Assembly: GCA_031269545.1 (NCBI GenBank)
Contig: JAISYZ010000023.1
Coordinates: 1 to 45,810 of the forward strand
Reading direction: 5' to 3'
DNA from: Prevotellaceae bacterium
Lineage (GTDB): Bacteria > Bacteroidota > Bacteroidia > Bacteroidales > UBA932
DNA: 45,810 nt
The notes below the pieces were generated by a model. It did no database searches and had not been told where the DNA came from. It saw only the letters and a program-made list of their open reading frames with translations. Position numbers and translations under genes: made by a program. Shown here piece after piece: positions 35,472 to 45,759 of the stretch. How positions within the stretch are numbered: position 1 is the stretch's first letter; the number at the start of each line of letters is the position of its first letter.

Positions 35472-38400
35472 ATGAATTTGACCAAAACAAAAAAGAAGCG
35501 GGCTAAAAAAATCTTTTATTGCCTGCGTGTATTCATTTATTTATGGATGTTGCTGATTCCTTCGGGTTTAATTGCCCAAACGGGAATTGTAGTTAAAGGT
35601 CAGGTTACCGATTCAAACGGACCTATGACCGGAGTTATAATTTTGGTTCAAGAAACCAATAGATATGCAAGTACCGATGCAGATGGAAATTACTCTATCA
35701 CGGTAAACGACGAAAATTCTGTATTATCGTTTTCTTACATAGGTTACAAGACAGTAAGCGAAACAGTAGCAGGCAGAACTCTTATAAACGTTTTGATGGA
35801 AGAAGATATTGCCGTGCTGACAGAATCTGTTGTAGTCGGTTATGGACAAATGAAACGAAGTGATTTGACCGGCTCTGTTGTTTCTGTATCGTCTGATGCT
35901 ATTACAAAATCGGTAGTTACTTCCATAGATCAGGTACTGAACAGAGCGGCAGGCGTACAAATAACTCAAAATTCAGGTATGCCGGGCGCAAGTACATCTA
36001 TCAGAATCAGAGGTATAAATTCGTTGAGCGCTTCAAACGAACCTATTTATGTGATAGATGGAGTAATTATTGATGGCGGTTCTGCAAGCGGTAACAATAC
36101 AAATACCAATGCAATAGCCTTCATCAATCCTGCCGATATTGTTTCAATCGACATATTGAAAGATGCATCGGCGACTGCCATTTACGGTTCGAGAGCCTCG
36201 AACGGTGTTATTATTATTACTACCAGGCGCGGACAAAAAGGAGATGCTTCGGTTAGTTATAACGGTTATATTGGTTGGCAGCAGATACCAGGAAAATTAG
36301 ATGTGCTGAACCTGCGCGAATATGCCACACATCGTAATACTTTAGCCGAATTAGGCATTTCTCAGTGGAACAATAATTTTGTACGTCCCGATTTGTTGGG
36401 CGAAGGAACCGACTGGCAGGATGAATTGTTTAAAAGAGCTTTTATGCACAGTCATAATATTTCTATTTCGGGAGGCGGCGAAAAAAACACTTATGCAATG
36501 ACGGCAGGTTATCTAAATCAGGATGGTATTGCAATCGGCTCTGGATTTAAACGATTGAACCTGACAGGAAATTTTGATGCACAGGTGAAAGATTTTCTTA
36601 AAGCGGGAATCAATTTTGCATTCAGCAATTCAAATCAGAAACTGACGGTTTCAGACCAGTCGTTGATTTCGACCGCAATACGTACAACGCCTGATGTACC
36701 TGTTCGTAATGCAGATGGTTCTTTTGCAGGAACAGAAGAACAGTTTATGCCGCGCAATCCAATGGCGCTGGCTTCGCTTGTTGATAACAGAAACGAAGTT
36801 ACAGGTATTCGCGGCAATACTTATGCCGAAGCAGTTATTATAGATGGATTAACCGTGCGTACCGAACTTTCTTTTAATTACGGTATAACAAGCAATTACA
36901 GGTTTCAACCGACTTATTATCTTTCTGCTACTCAATTTGAAGACAATAATCAAGGCGAATATTCAAAACAGTATAATAAATATTGGAATTGGCACAATGT
37001 TATTACCTATAATAAGAAATTCGGCATACACAGCGTGAATGCAATGTTAGGACAGGAAATGCAAAAATCATCATGGGATTATCTGTCGGGTTCGCGTACA
37101 GGATTTACAACTAACGGTGCTACGGATTTAACATTGGGAGATGCTACAACTGCCGCCAATAACGGTTATACAGGAGCAAGCGCAATTCTTTCATTTTTTG
37201 GACGCATATTCTATTCGTTCGACGACAAATATCTGTTGACTACTACTTTACGTCGTGATGGTTCTTCAAAATTCGCAAAAGAAAATCGTTGGGGATGGTA
37301 TCCATCTGCAGCAGTGGCTTGGAAAATATCTAACGAAAATTTCTTTAAAAACAGCGAATTTCTTAACAGCATTGATAACATGAAACTGCGTGTGGGTTGG
37401 GGACTTGTCGGCAATCAAAATATTCCCGATAATTATGCCTATATAGCAACATATCGTACAGTTCCGACAAATATGGGAACAGGTTTGCTCGCTAGCAACA
37501 CTCCAAATAGAAACCTTACATGGGAAAGTACAAATTCGACAAATATTGGTTTGGATTTGAATTTATTCAAAAACCGTATTGAATTTATTTTCGATTTTTA
37601 TTACAAGAAAACCAAAAATCTGTTGATGCAGGCATCGCTTCCCGTATTTGCGGGAACTTCGGGAACAGGCGCAAGCGGACGCCCATGGGTAAATATAGGT
37701 TCTTTGAGAAATCAGGGTGTCGAACTGACTTTGAATACAGTAAACATTAATACCAATGATTTCCTGTGGCGTTCGAGCATTACATTTTCATCGAACCGTA
37801 ATAAGGTTTTGTCTATCAATACACAGACAGGAACAGATCCGCGAAACATTGCCGACCCCGAAGGCGGGACAACAACTATTACTCAAACAGTTGTAGGACA
37901 GCCTATTGGACAGTTCTACGGCTATCAAATAATAGGACGTTTTGAAAAACCGACAGATTTTTATTACAAAGATGCCGATGGAAACATAAAACGTACTCCT
38001 GTAATGTTTGACTTGCCAATAGACGAACTCAACGGAGTGTGGATTGGCGATTTCATGTACGCCGATCGTAACGGAGATGGCAAAATCGATGAAAATGACC
38101 TTACATTTATAGGTAATCCCGAACCTAAATTTACTTTTGGAATCAGTAATACATTTACTTATAAAAATTGGGATTTGACTGTATTTCTTACAGGGTCGGT
38201 AGGAAACAAAGCCGTAAATTACATGAGACGATGGATGGAAAATCCGCGGCGAAATATATCAAACCTGTTTTCAAAAGCAACGCGCTATGCTCAAACAGGA
38301 TTGATTGATCCTGCGGGACCCGAAGACGATTATCGTAATTTGCATATTGTCGGCGGCGACAGCGACATGCCTCGCATACCCCGTTCAACTTTGGTTTCGG

Positions 38401-38687
38401 ATTACGATTTTGCATTTAGCGACAGATATGTTGAAGATGCTTCTTATCTGCGCATTCAAAACATATCGCTGGGATACACTCTGCCGGGCAGATTGACTAA
38501 CAGGTTCGGAGTTCAAACAGTCAAACTGTATATGAACCTGCAAAACGTATATACATTTACAGACTATTCGGGCTACGATCCTGAAATAGGAATATCGTAC
38601 AGCAACGGAAATCAGTTAAACGGCGTTGATTTTGGGCGTTATCCTTCGCCGCGTATTTATACATTCGGAATTAATATTACTTTCTAA
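35472..38687 (+). CDS. SusC-family TonB-dependent outer-membrane transporter
   Basis: Imports oligosaccharides, here presumably xylo-oligosaccharides, through the outer membrane. 1071 residues with a signal peptide ending PSGLIAQ, a carboxypeptidase-like domain (VVKGQVTDSNGPMTGV), a TonB box-like SVVVGYG, the plug (DVVSIDILKDASATAIYGSR-like stretch near residue 220) and a barrel ending in Phe (GINITF). The SusC signature is complete. It is the first gene of the locus, with SusD 10 bases behind. No lesion seen. Confidence 0.93.
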   Translation: MNLTKTKKKRAKKIFYCLRVFIYLWMLLIPSGLIAQTGIVVKGQVTDSNGPMTGVIILVQETNRYASTDADGNYSITVNDENSVLSFSYIGYKTVSETVAGRTLINVLMEEDIAVLTESVVVGYGQMKRSDLTGSVVSVSSDAITKSVVTSIDQVLNRAAGVQITQNSGMPGASTSIRIRGINSLSASNEPIYVIDGVIIDGGSASGNNTNTNAIAFINPADIVSIDILKDASATAIYGSRASNGVIIITTRRGQKGDASVSYNGYIGWQQIPGKLDVLNLREYATHRNTLAELGISQWNNNFVRPDLLGEGTDWQDELFKRAFMHSHNISISGGGEKNTYAMTAGYLNQDGIAIGSGFKRLNLTGNFDAQVKDFLKAGINFAFSNSNQKLTVSDQSLISTAIRTTPDVPVRNADGSFAGTEEQFMPRNPMALASLVDNRNEVTGIRGNTYAEAVIIDGLTVRTELSFNYGITSNYRFQPTYYLSATQFEDNNQGEYSKQYNKYWNWHNVITYNKKFGIHSVNAMLGQEMQKSSWDYLSGSRTGFTTNGATDLTLGDATTAANNGYTGASAILSFFGRIFYSFDDKYLLTTTLRRDGSSKFAKENRWGWYPSAAVAWKISNENFFKNSEFLNSIDNMKLRVGWGLVGNQNIPDNYAYIATYRTVPTNMGTGLLASNTPNRNLTWESTNSTNIGLDLNLFKNRIEFIFDFYYKKTKNLLMQASLPVFAGTSGTGASGRPWVNIGSLRNQGVELTLNTVNINTNDFLWRSSITFSSNRNKVLSINTQTGTDPRNIADPEGGTTTITQTVVGQPIGQFYGYQIIGRFEKPTDFYYKDADGNIKRTPVMFDLPIDELNGVWIGDFMYADRNGDGKIDENDLTFIGNPEPKFTFGISNTFTYKNWDLTVFLTGSVGNKAVNYMRRWMENPRRNISNLFSKATRYAQTGLIDPAGPEDDYRNLHIVGGDSDMPRIPRSTLVSDYDFAFSDRYVEDASYLRIQNISLGYTLPGRLTNRFGVQTVKLYMNLQNVYTFTDYSGYDPEIGISYSNGNQLNGVDFGRYPSPRIYTFGINITF

Positions 38688-38697
38688 ATAAAATAAA

Positions 38698-40356
38698 ATG
38701 AATATGAAAATTAAAAAAATAATATATCTGGTTACGATAGCATTAACTTTATCGTTAAGTTCTTGCAGTGATTTTCTTGAAATCAAACCAAACAATCTGG
38801 TAACAGGAAGCAGTTTGACGGCTGAAAACCTTCCATCGCTCACATCGCCTCTTTACAATGTTGTCTGGGCTGATTTCAATTCGCAATTTTATTATGGTTT
38901 GGGCGATGGCGCATCGTATAATCTTTATGCTCCCTATTCAAACTATATCTATCCTTTTGCCGATTTTTCGGTAACAGGACTTACAGGTCCGCTGGTAAAT
39001 GCATGGTCTTCATTCTATCAGGTTATACAACAGTCAAACAAAGTGATTATAAGTATCAAAGAAAGTTCTGCAAGTAATGAAATAAAAAATCAGTATATCG
39101 GCGAAGCTCGTTTTATGCGAGGCACGGCATACTGGTATCTGGCATCATTGTGGGGCAATATTATTATTTCGGAAGATCCAACGATTATAGTTAATAATCC
39201 TGTAATGAACACAAATCCGCGCAACGATGCTTTTGAATTTGCCATACGCGATATGGAATTTGCAGCTAAATATCTGCCCGAAAATGCAACCGAATCGGGA
39301 CGTATCGACCGATGCAGTGCATTTGGAATGTTGTCGCGCCTGTATCTGGCTTATTCGGGATATGTATCGAATCAGACAAATCCCAATTCGGGAACACGCA
39401 GCAGCGAATATTTGGAACTTGCAAAAAAAGCGGCAGAAAAAGTTATTAATGACAGCAAGTATGAATTACTGGCTAATTATCCCGATCTTTTCAAAATCGA
39501 AAATAACAATAATACCGAATCAATGTTTGCTTTTCAATGGGTACCCGGAATGAACAGCGCCACAGGTTGGGGCGTTATAAATAATCATCAGGCGTATTTT
39601 GCATACAGTTCCGAAATTACAGGCGACGATGCTGCATGGGGCGACTGGACGCGGGCTACTTACGATATTATTAAAGAATACAATATAGTCGATACAATTC
39701 GCCGCAAAGCAACATGGATGGGCTATGGAGATTTTTATCCTGAAATAAATAAAGCCAATGGCGGTTTGCTTTGCGAACGAAGCAACGGACAACAGTTTCT
39801 TAATGTGAAAAAAGGTGTAGTAGGCTCTACAAAAGACAATCCTGCAATTGCACGCATGAATTCGGCTCTCAATACGTACATGCTGCGTCTGGCAGAAGTT
39901 TATCTGAATTATGCCGAAGCAATATTGGGAAACAGCGCTACAACAGACGATGCTGACGCATTATTTTATTTCAATAAAGTTCGCACTCGTGCCAAAATGT
40001 CTGAAAAATCGAGCATTGAGTACGAAGACATACGCTACGAACGCCGTGTCGAATTTTGCATGGAAGGACTTTACTGGTACGACTTGCTTAGCCGCTCGTA
40101 TTATAAACAGCAGGATGTGATAGAATATCTTATTGCTCAACATAGAGAAACTATTGTGCCATTCCTTTTTGAATCGCCCAATATTTTAAGTTTGGACAGT
40201 TCGCGTGATGAAGCGACACGCGCTATCGGCGCTATTGATGCATCGGTATTTTTGTTGCCATATCCATCGGATGAAGTGATAAAAAATCCGTTGTTGAAAG
40301 AACCGCCTGTTCCTTATCAATTTACAGAAGAAAGAATAACTGACTTGTTTAATTAA
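38698..40356 (+). CDS. SusD-family surface lipoprotein
   Basis: Forms the lid over the SusC channel and binds glycan. 552 residues; ATG at 38698 or, equally likely, 38704. The signal peptide ends LSLSSC, the lipidated Cys, then SDFLEIKPNN. The SusD fold is shown by GEARFMRGTAYWYLASLWG (typical of the TPR region) and LRLAEVYLNYAEAILGN, and a C-terminal RRVEFCMEGLYWYDLL stretch. It pairs with the preceding SusC gene. Confidence 0.93.
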   Translation: MNMKIKKIIYLVTIALTLSLSSCSDFLEIKPNNLVTGSSLTAENLPSLTSPLYNVVWADFNSQFYYGLGDGASYNLYAPYSNYIYPFADFSVTGLTGPLVNAWSSFYQVIQQSNKVIISIKESSASNEIKNQYIGEARFMRGTAYWYLASLWGNIIISEDPTIIVNNPVMNTNPRNDAFEFAIRDMEFAAKYLPENATESGRIDRCSAFGMLSRLYLAYSGYVSNQTNPNSGTRSSEYLELAKKAAEKVINDSKYELLANYPDLFKIENNNNTESMFAFQWVPGMNSATGWGVINNHQAYFAYSSEITGDDAAWGDWTRATYDIIKEYNIVDTIRRKATWMGYGDFYPEINKANGGLLCERSNGQQFLNVKKGVVGSTKDNPAIARMNSALNTYMLRLAEVYLNYAEAILGNSATTDDADALFYFNKVRTRAKMSEKSSIEYEDIRYERRVEFCMEGLYWYDLLSRSYYKQQDVIEYLIAQHRETIVPFLFESPNILSLDSSRDEATRAIGAIDASVFLLPYPSDEVIKNPLLKEPPVPYQFTEERITDLFN

Positions 40357-40367
40357 AATATATTAAA

Positions 40368-41675
40368 ATGAAAAATATAATAAATAAAAACCTTTTTATA
40401 TGGCTTGTTATTATTAATGTATCAATGTTTTTATCATCGTGTAAAGACGATGACAGCGACAATTTGAATACTCCAATGAAAATTACAGCCGTTTATCTGG
40501 AAGATGCACAGTCTTCGGTAACCGACAGACTTGTAGAATATGCCCGTTTAGGACAGACTTTGCGTTTGGAAGGTTCGGGTTTTAGTGGATTGCAAAAAAT
40601 TTATATCAACGGACGTTCCACTTTTTTCAATACCGCATTGCTGACAGATGTCAGTCTGCTTGTAAGCATTTCGGGCGAAACTCCAATACTTGATGCAGAT
40701 CCTTCGGCAAGAAACACCATTGTTCTTGAAAAGAACGGAACTCAATACACATATCAGTTTGAAATACGTTCTGCCGCTCCGACAATCACAAGTATTTCGC
40801 ATACCATGCCGCAGGCAGGCGAAGAAATTACTGTTTACGGCACAGGATTGCAGGGAATAGAACGTGTAACATTTCCCGGCGACGTTGTTGTTACGGAAAA
40901 CAGTATAATTTCTGATAATGTTGATGGTAAATTTTGCATTGTTACTGTACCTTCGGGAGTTTCGGACGAAGGAGGCGCTTTGTTTGTTGAAGGTCTTAAT
41001 GGCGGAGCATATTCGCCTGCTTATTTCAACTTCAAAAAAGGGCTGTTCCATAATTTCGACGATGTAAATAATTATTCATGGGCATCGGGCATAGACGATG
41101 CAGGAACGCCGCTGACGGATGTTATTCCTGCAACGGGAAGCCATCCAAAATCGCAGGGCAATTATCAATGTTTCAATGCGGCAGGAGCAACTATTGCCGC
41201 CGAAGCCGATAAACGTTACTGGACAAATTCTACCGACTGGCCCTCTGCCTTGCTGAATGTAATACCCGGAAATACCGCGGCAAATATGGCGGCAGTGCAA
41301 ATGGACATATATGTCGAAGGCGATTGGAATTCGGGATTGATACGTATGGTAATGGCCGATGGTTCAAGTACCGACAGATATTGCATGTTGTATCGTCCGT
41401 GGTACAGGAACGGCGCCATTGTAGCCTTCGAAAATCCGGGCTGCTGGTACACTGTTACACTTCCGTTCAGCGACAGTGATGATTATTCGGGAAAAACCTT
41501 TGCCGATGTTGTTGCTTCAATGGCTAATGCATCTTATAAACAGTCGGGACCTTGGTTCCATAATGTTACAATAAAAGATGTTTTTGAAGCTCAGCCAACA
41601 GAAGTAAAAGTTTATTTTGATAATTTGCGCGTAGTTCCTTTGGATACGCCTGTTTATGATGAATTTGAGGATTAA
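40368..41675 (+). CDS. surface glycan-binding lipoprotein (SGBP) of the xylan locus
   Basis: 435 residues, lipobox FLSSC at about residue 25 followed by acidic KDDDSDN, an export signal for surface lipoproteins. The N-terminal part has two Ig-like IPT/TIG-type domains (GQTLRLEGSGFSGLQKIYING and AGEEITVYGTGLQGIERVTFPG). The C-terminal half has many Trp and Tyr (RYWTNSTDWPSALL, YRPWYRNG, GCWYTVTLPF), suited to sugar stacking. The position between SusD and a GH10 enzyme is that of the xylan SGBP in Bacteroides ovatus. Xylan as ligand is inferred from the next gene. Confidence 0.82.
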   Translation: MKNIINKNLFIWLVIINVSMFLSSCKDDDSDNLNTPMKITAVYLEDAQSSVTDRLVEYARLGQTLRLEGSGFSGLQKIYINGRSTFFNTALLTDVSLLVSISGETPILDADPSARNTIVLEKNGTQYTYQFEIRSAAPTITSISHTMPQAGEEITVYGTGLQGIERVTFPGDVVVTENSIISDNVDGKFCIVTVPSGVSDEGGALFVEGLNGGAYSPAYFNFKKGLFHNFDDVNNYSWASGIDDAGTPLTDVIPATGSHPKSQGNYQCFNAAGATIAAEADKRYWTNSTDWPSALLNVIPGNTAANMAAVQMDIYVEGDWNSGLIRMVMADGSSTDRYCMLYRPWYRNGAIVAFENPGCWYTVTLPFSDSDDYSGKTFADVVASMANASYKQSGPWFHNVTIKDVFEAQPTEVKVYFDNLRVVPLDTPVYDEFED

Positions 41676-41696
41676 AATTTTAAAAATAATTATAAT

Positions 41697-43865
41697 ATGA
41701 AACACTTTAAATTTATTTTCCCTGCAATATTATTCATGGGAAGTTTACTAATTTCATGCAGTGAAACTGATGAATTTAAGTACGATGATGGAAGAACTCC
41801 ATTAACGGATGTAAAGGATATACCGCTTTCTAACAGTGAAAAATTAGGATTATATGAAAATTTGCAGGAATACATTCCCGCAGGATTCTGGTTAGGTTGC
41901 GGTATTGATATGGTCGATGGTTACATGAACAGCGAAACATATCGCAATTTGACAAATGCAAATTTTAATGCCGTTACTGCTGGCTACCACATGAAACACG
42001 GCGCTATTGTGAGCAATACAGGCACATTGAATTTTCAGACTGTTGATAATTTCGTCAATGCCTTGCCTGCAAATATTGATTTGTTCGGGCATACACTGGT
42101 TTGGCATCAAAACCAGAACAAAACATATCTTAACCGGCTTATTGCTCCTGAAGTAATAGCTGCGCCGGGAGAAAATCTGTTGGATTTAAGCGCTTTGGAA
42201 GATGGAACATTTACAGGCTGGGGCAGAAATAATGCAAGCGGAATAACCGTATCATCAGGAGACGGACGCAGCGGCGGAGATGCTGTACGTTTGGAAACAA
42301 CAACAGGTGGCAATGAATGGGATACTCAACTTACTTCTCCCGATATTCCCGCAGTAACAGGGCATACTTACGAACTCTCGTTCTGGATTAAATCCGAAGC
42401 GGCAGGACAGGGCAGAGTTTCGTTTGCGGGAATGACAAACAACTATCCATGGATAGACGGAGGTGCGTTGTTTGATACGGATGGAACATGGCAGGAAATA
42501 ACATATTCAGATCTGGAAGCAGCAAGCGATATCATAAAAATATCTTTCGACCTGGGAAAAATAGCAGGCGTATATTACATTGATATAAGTTCGATAAGCG
42601 TAATAGATAAAGATGCCGAACCTACATACGTAAATCTGATTACAAACGGCACATTCGATGCTAATTTAGACGGCTGGGCTCAATGGAATGGCACTGGCAT
42701 GACGCAGGCAGCAGAAGCCGATTCATACGAAGGAACAGGAGCATTACAAGTAGTAAATGCCACATCGGGCAACGAATGGGATATTCAAATACATGTTGAT
42801 TTCACTTCTACACTGGAAGAAGACAAAAATTATGAAATTTCGTTTATGATTAAATCGGATGTTGATGCTAGCATGCGATGCTCAACAACAGGAGGAACAT
42901 CACAGTATCAAGGTACGCAGAACACAGGCGCTGCATGGGATAAAATCACATGGGAATTTGTCGGAAACGGCACTGAAACAGGTCTGAATTTTGACCTTGG
43001 AAAGATTGCTGCAACTTATTATATTGATAACGTTATAGTAAAAGAAGTTGTTGACGGTGGAGGTGGAACGATTATTATTACAAAAACATGGGAAGAAAAA
43101 GTACAAATCATTGACGATGCCATGCACAACTGGATTACCGAAATGGTAAATCATTACAAAAATCGCGTACACGATTGGGATGTAGTGAACGAACCAATGA
43201 CCGAAGGTGGAAATGTACGCGCAGGACAGGAAACAACCGAAGCCGCCGATGAATTTTACTGGCAATATTATTTAGGCGACGACTATGCCGTGAAAGCATT
43301 CGAATATGCACGAGCCGCATGTAATTCGGATGACAAACTGTTTATAAACGATTATAATCTCGAGTCGAACAATTCAAAACTCGAAGGAATTATCGCTTAT
43401 GTAAATTATATCGAAGCGCAGGGACAAACAGTTGACGGCATAGGAACACAGACTCACGCATATATACGAAATGCAGATGCTTCTACAATTGCCGAAATGA
43501 AAGCGGGAATCGACAATATGTTCATAAAATTAGCCGCAACAGGCAAACTTGTAAAGGTATCGGAACTTGATATACGCGTAGGCTCTACAACGCCAAGCCC
43601 CGATCTGCTAGAACTTCAATCCGAAATGTATCGTTACGTTATTGAGTCGTATCTGACAAACGTGCCTTCGGCGCAACAATACGGAATTACACTGTGGGGC
43701 ATAAGCGATGGCAACAACGGCTCGTGGTTGCAGGACGATGCGCCCTGCGTTTGGGATAAAAACTATAATCGCAAACCTGCATATATGGGTGTTGCCAACG
43801 GATTGACAGGATACGATGTAAGCGCCGACTGGGATTACGGTTATTTGATTGACACGCAAAACTAA
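41697..43865 (+). CDS. GH10 endo-1,4-beta-xylanase with two inserted carbohydrate-binding modules
   Basis: Cleaves internal xylan linkages at the cell surface. 722 residues; lipobox SLLISC (Cys21). The GH10 barrel begins GFWLGCGIDMVDGY and reaches FGHTLVWHQNQ near residue 140. It is then interrupted by two modules of about 150 residues each, both containing GNEWD (about residues 205 and 358) and a SFxIKS strand, typical of CBM4/9-type folds. The barrel resumes at about residue 465. Glu499 in DVVNEP is the acid/base and Glu623 in VSELDIR the nucleophile, both intact. This split layout is known in B. ovatus and B. intestinalis GH10 xylanases. It is the last gene of the locus. Confidence 0.93.
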   Translation: MKHFKFIFPAILFMGSLLISCSETDEFKYDDGRTPLTDVKDIPLSNSEKLGLYENLQEYIPAGFWLGCGIDMVDGYMNSETYRNLTNANFNAVTAGYHMKHGAIVSNTGTLNFQTVDNFVNALPANIDLFGHTLVWHQNQNKTYLNRLIAPEVIAAPGENLLDLSALEDGTFTGWGRNNASGITVSSGDGRSGGDAVRLETTTGGNEWDTQLTSPDIPAVTGHTYELSFWIKSEAAGQGRVSFAGMTNNYPWIDGGALFDTDGTWQEITYSDLEAASDIIKISFDLGKIAGVYYIDISSISVIDKDAEPTYVNLITNGTFDANLDGWAQWNGTGMTQAAEADSYEGTGALQVVNATSGNEWDIQIHVDFTSTLEEDKNYEISFMIKSDVDASMRCSTTGGTSQYQGTQNTGAAWDKITWEFVGNGTETGLNFDLGKIAATYYIDNVIVKEVVDGGGGTIIITKTWEEKVQIIDDAMHNWITEMVNHYKNRVHDWDVVNEPMTEGGNVRAGQETTEAADEFYWQYYLGDDYAVKAFEYARAACNSDDKLFINDYNLESNNSKLEGIIAYVNYIEAQGQTVDGIGTQTHAYIRNADASTIAEMKAGIDNMFIKLAATGKLVKVSELDIRVGSTTPSPDLLELQSEMYRYVIESYLTNVPSAQQYGITLWGISDGNNGSWLQDDAPCVWDKNYNRKPAYMGVANGLTGYDVSADWDYGYLIDTQN

Positions 43866-43910
43866 AACTAATGAACATTTAGTTTAAATCCATAAAGTTG
43901 ATTATTTCCG

Positions 43911-43943
43911 AAAAAGGTTGTCGTATTTTCAGGCAACCTTTTT
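43911..43943 (+). terminator. terminator of the xylan locus, possibly bidirectional
   Basis: Perfect 10-base stem AAAAAGGTTG (43911-43920) and CAACCTTTTT (43934-43943). A T-run completes it on the plus strand and an A-run on the other side could serve the minus-strand xseA gene. Confidence 0.85.
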
Positions 43944-44070
43944 CCTGTTTTATGTGTTTTTATTGAATAAAGCCTTTCGCAGAAACAGATTGAATATAAA
44001 ACACTCAAGCGAAAATTTTCACCTCAAAATTTTTTATTCGCAAATGACTTATATTGTTTTTATGGAACGA

Positions 44071-45321
44071 TTATTTTACTGTTGCGGTTTTTTTGCCTTT
44101 GAACAGGGTTATTTCTATTTCGTCGTCTGTTTTTACGGCTTGGGCATCGGTTACTACTTTTCCGTTGTGGGTTACAATGGAATATCCTCGCTGCAAAATT
44201 TGTTTGGGATTATTCAATTCGATATTTTTTTGAAACAGATGCAATTCGTTATTCAACTCTCTGAAACGCGACATCAACAGCGGTTTCATTTGTTTGCTGA
44301 AAAAGGTTTTTAGAAAATATTTATTCTGTTCTATTTTTACCGATACTGTATTTTTCAGTTGCGCTGTCATGTTTTGCAATCTGTAATTTTCATTTTGCAA
44401 TTGCATTTTCACTGTATCTGTCAGTTGTTCTGCCATTTCGTTAACATAAAAATCTTGCTGAGCAACGCAATCTATCAGAAATTCGGCGGCTGCCGTTGGC
44501 GTTTTTGTCATTGTATTGGCAACCATATCAGCAACACTCATATCTTTGTCGTGTCCTATTCCTGTAATTACGGGAATAGGAATTTGTGCAATGCACGATG
44601 CAAGCAGATAATTGTCGAAGCAAGCCAAATCGCTTACAGAACCGCCGCCGCGAATTATTACCAGAACATCAAAATCATCGATTGTTTTATAAATTTCGTC
44701 TATTGCGGCAACGATAGATATTTCGGCATCTTTGCCTTGCATAAGTGCGGCAAAAAGTTTTGTCCGAAAATTGTACTTATAATCGTTGCTGTAAAGTTGA
44801 TTTATAAAATCGCGATAACCTGCCGCCGTTGCCGACGATATTATTGCAATGCGCAGCGGCAATGTCGGAATCTGTAAACATCTGTTCATGTCGAAAATGC
44901 CATCGTCAGTCAGTTTTGCTATTGTTCGCTGGCGCTGCAATTGAATTTCGCTAACCGTATATGAAGGGTCGATGTCAATAATGTTCAGGCTCAGTCCATA
45001 CAATTCGTGATACTGTATTTGTACGCTTACCGAAATTTTCATTCCCATCGAGAGCGGTGTTCCCGTTTCACTTTCGAAATATGGTTTCAACATTCGATAG
45101 GTGTACGACCAGATTGTTGCGCTCAGTTTGGCTTTTGGAATACTTGAATTTTCGTCGTGTTGAACAAGCTCGAGATAGCAGTGTCCCGAACTGTTTTCCT
45201 TAATCTCGTTAATGTCGGCTACAACCTGATAATTTGCAGGAAATGCGGAATTTAATTTTTCCTTTATCATGGTTTGCAGTTCGAGCAGGCTTATAATATT
45301 TTTGTTCGCTATACTGTTCAT
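44071..45321 (-). CDS. xseA: exonuclease VII large subunit
   Basis: Catalytic subunit of the exonuclease that degrades single-stranded DNA. 416 residues. An N-terminal OB-fold of about 125 residues (VVADINEIKENSSGHCYLEL) is followed by the catalytic domain with RIAIISSATAAGYRDF, the VIIRGGGSVSDL motif and GIGHDKDMSVAD, then TPTAAAEFL and a coiled coil. The large subunit is on the short side of normal. The small subunit XseB, often adjacent, is not visible within the window. It begins 8 bases after the DciA-like gene. Confidence 0.93.
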   Translation of the reverse strand: MNSIANKNIISLLELQTMIKEKLNSAFPANYQVVADINEIKENSSGHCYLELVQHDENSSIPKAKLSATIWSYTYRMLKPYFESETGTPLSMGMKISVSVQIQYHELYGLSLNIIDIDPSYTVSEIQLQRQRTIAKLTDDGIFDMNRCLQIPTLPLRIAIISSATAAGYRDFINQLYSNDYKYNFRTKLFAALMQGKDAEISIVAAIDEIYKTIDDFDVLVIIRGGGSVSDLACFDNYLLASCIAQIPIPVITGIGHDKDMSVADMVANTMTKTPTAAAEFLIDCVAQQDFYVNEMAEQLTDTVKMQLQNENYRLQNMTAQLKNTVSVKIEQNKYFLKTFFSKQMKPLLMSRFRELNNELHLFQKNIELNNPKQILQRGYSIVTHNGKVVTDAQAVKTDDEIEITLFKGKKTATVK

Positions 45322-45329
45322 TTCAAAAT

Positions 45330-45620
45330 TTATTTCAGTATAATTTCTTCCAGTATATATTCTCCGTACTGCTGGTTTATATTCTGTATTATCGCAGTGC
45401 GTTGCATAAATATCTGATTTCGAGCGACAGACGAATCAAAAAAGACAAAGAGTTTCCGTTCGCGCAATGTTTTTTTTTTGATATGTTTTACGACAGATTC
45501 TCCTGCCATTTCGTTAAACATTTTCATTATGCGGTATTGTTTAAAACCACTTTCCAAACCAAGTTGTTTGACGAATAATTTTATTGCTTTTTCGGCTTTT
45601 TCGGGATTTATTCTTTCCAT
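45330..45620 (-). CDS. DUF721/DciA-like protein
   Basis: 96 residues from ATG at 45620 (MERINPEKAEKAIKLFV). The fold order, an N-terminal helix pair, FNEMAGESVVKHIKKKTLRE and a KLFVFFDSSVARNQIFMQR stretch, matches the DUF721 family that includes DciA, the loader of replicative helicase in many bacteria. A helicase-loading role here is an extrapolation. A start at 45650 is rejected because its codons overlap a TAACTTTG promoter box (45655-45648). It precedes xseA, probably in one transcript. Confidence 0.75.
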   Translation of the reverse strand: MERINPEKAEKAIKLFVKQLGLESGFKQYRIMKMFNEMAGESVVKHIKKKTLRERKLFVFFDSSVARNQIFMQRTAIIQNINQQYGEYILEEIILK

Positions 45621-45647
45621 TATTTTATTCGATTTTTTATTGCACGG

Positions 45648-45655
45648 CAAAGTTA
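45648..45655 (-). promoter_or_regulatory. minus-7 box TAACTTTG of the DciA-like/xseA transcript
   Basis: Exact TAnnTTTG match on the minus strand, 28 bases before the chosen ATG. It is divergent from the box at 45729-45736, with about 73 bases between. Confidence 0.65.
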
Positions 45656-45728
45656 GTAAATTAATTGATAATGTAAGTACGAAGATTTTTCGGTTAAGTC
45701 TTTTTTTGAGGTGCTATGAAAAAAGTTT

Positions 45729-45736
45729 TACCTTTG
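45729..45736 (+). promoter_or_regulatory. minus-7 box TACCTTTG of the partial plus-strand gene
   Basis: Exact TAnnTTTG match 23 bases before the ATG at 45760. Confidence 0.6.
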
Positions 45737-45759
45737 TTGCGAATATAAAACAGTAACTA

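Noticed and set aside
43918..44313. 131-residue plus-strand reading frame
   Set aside because: It starts inside the terminator of the xylan locus and runs antisense to xseA; no family resemblance.
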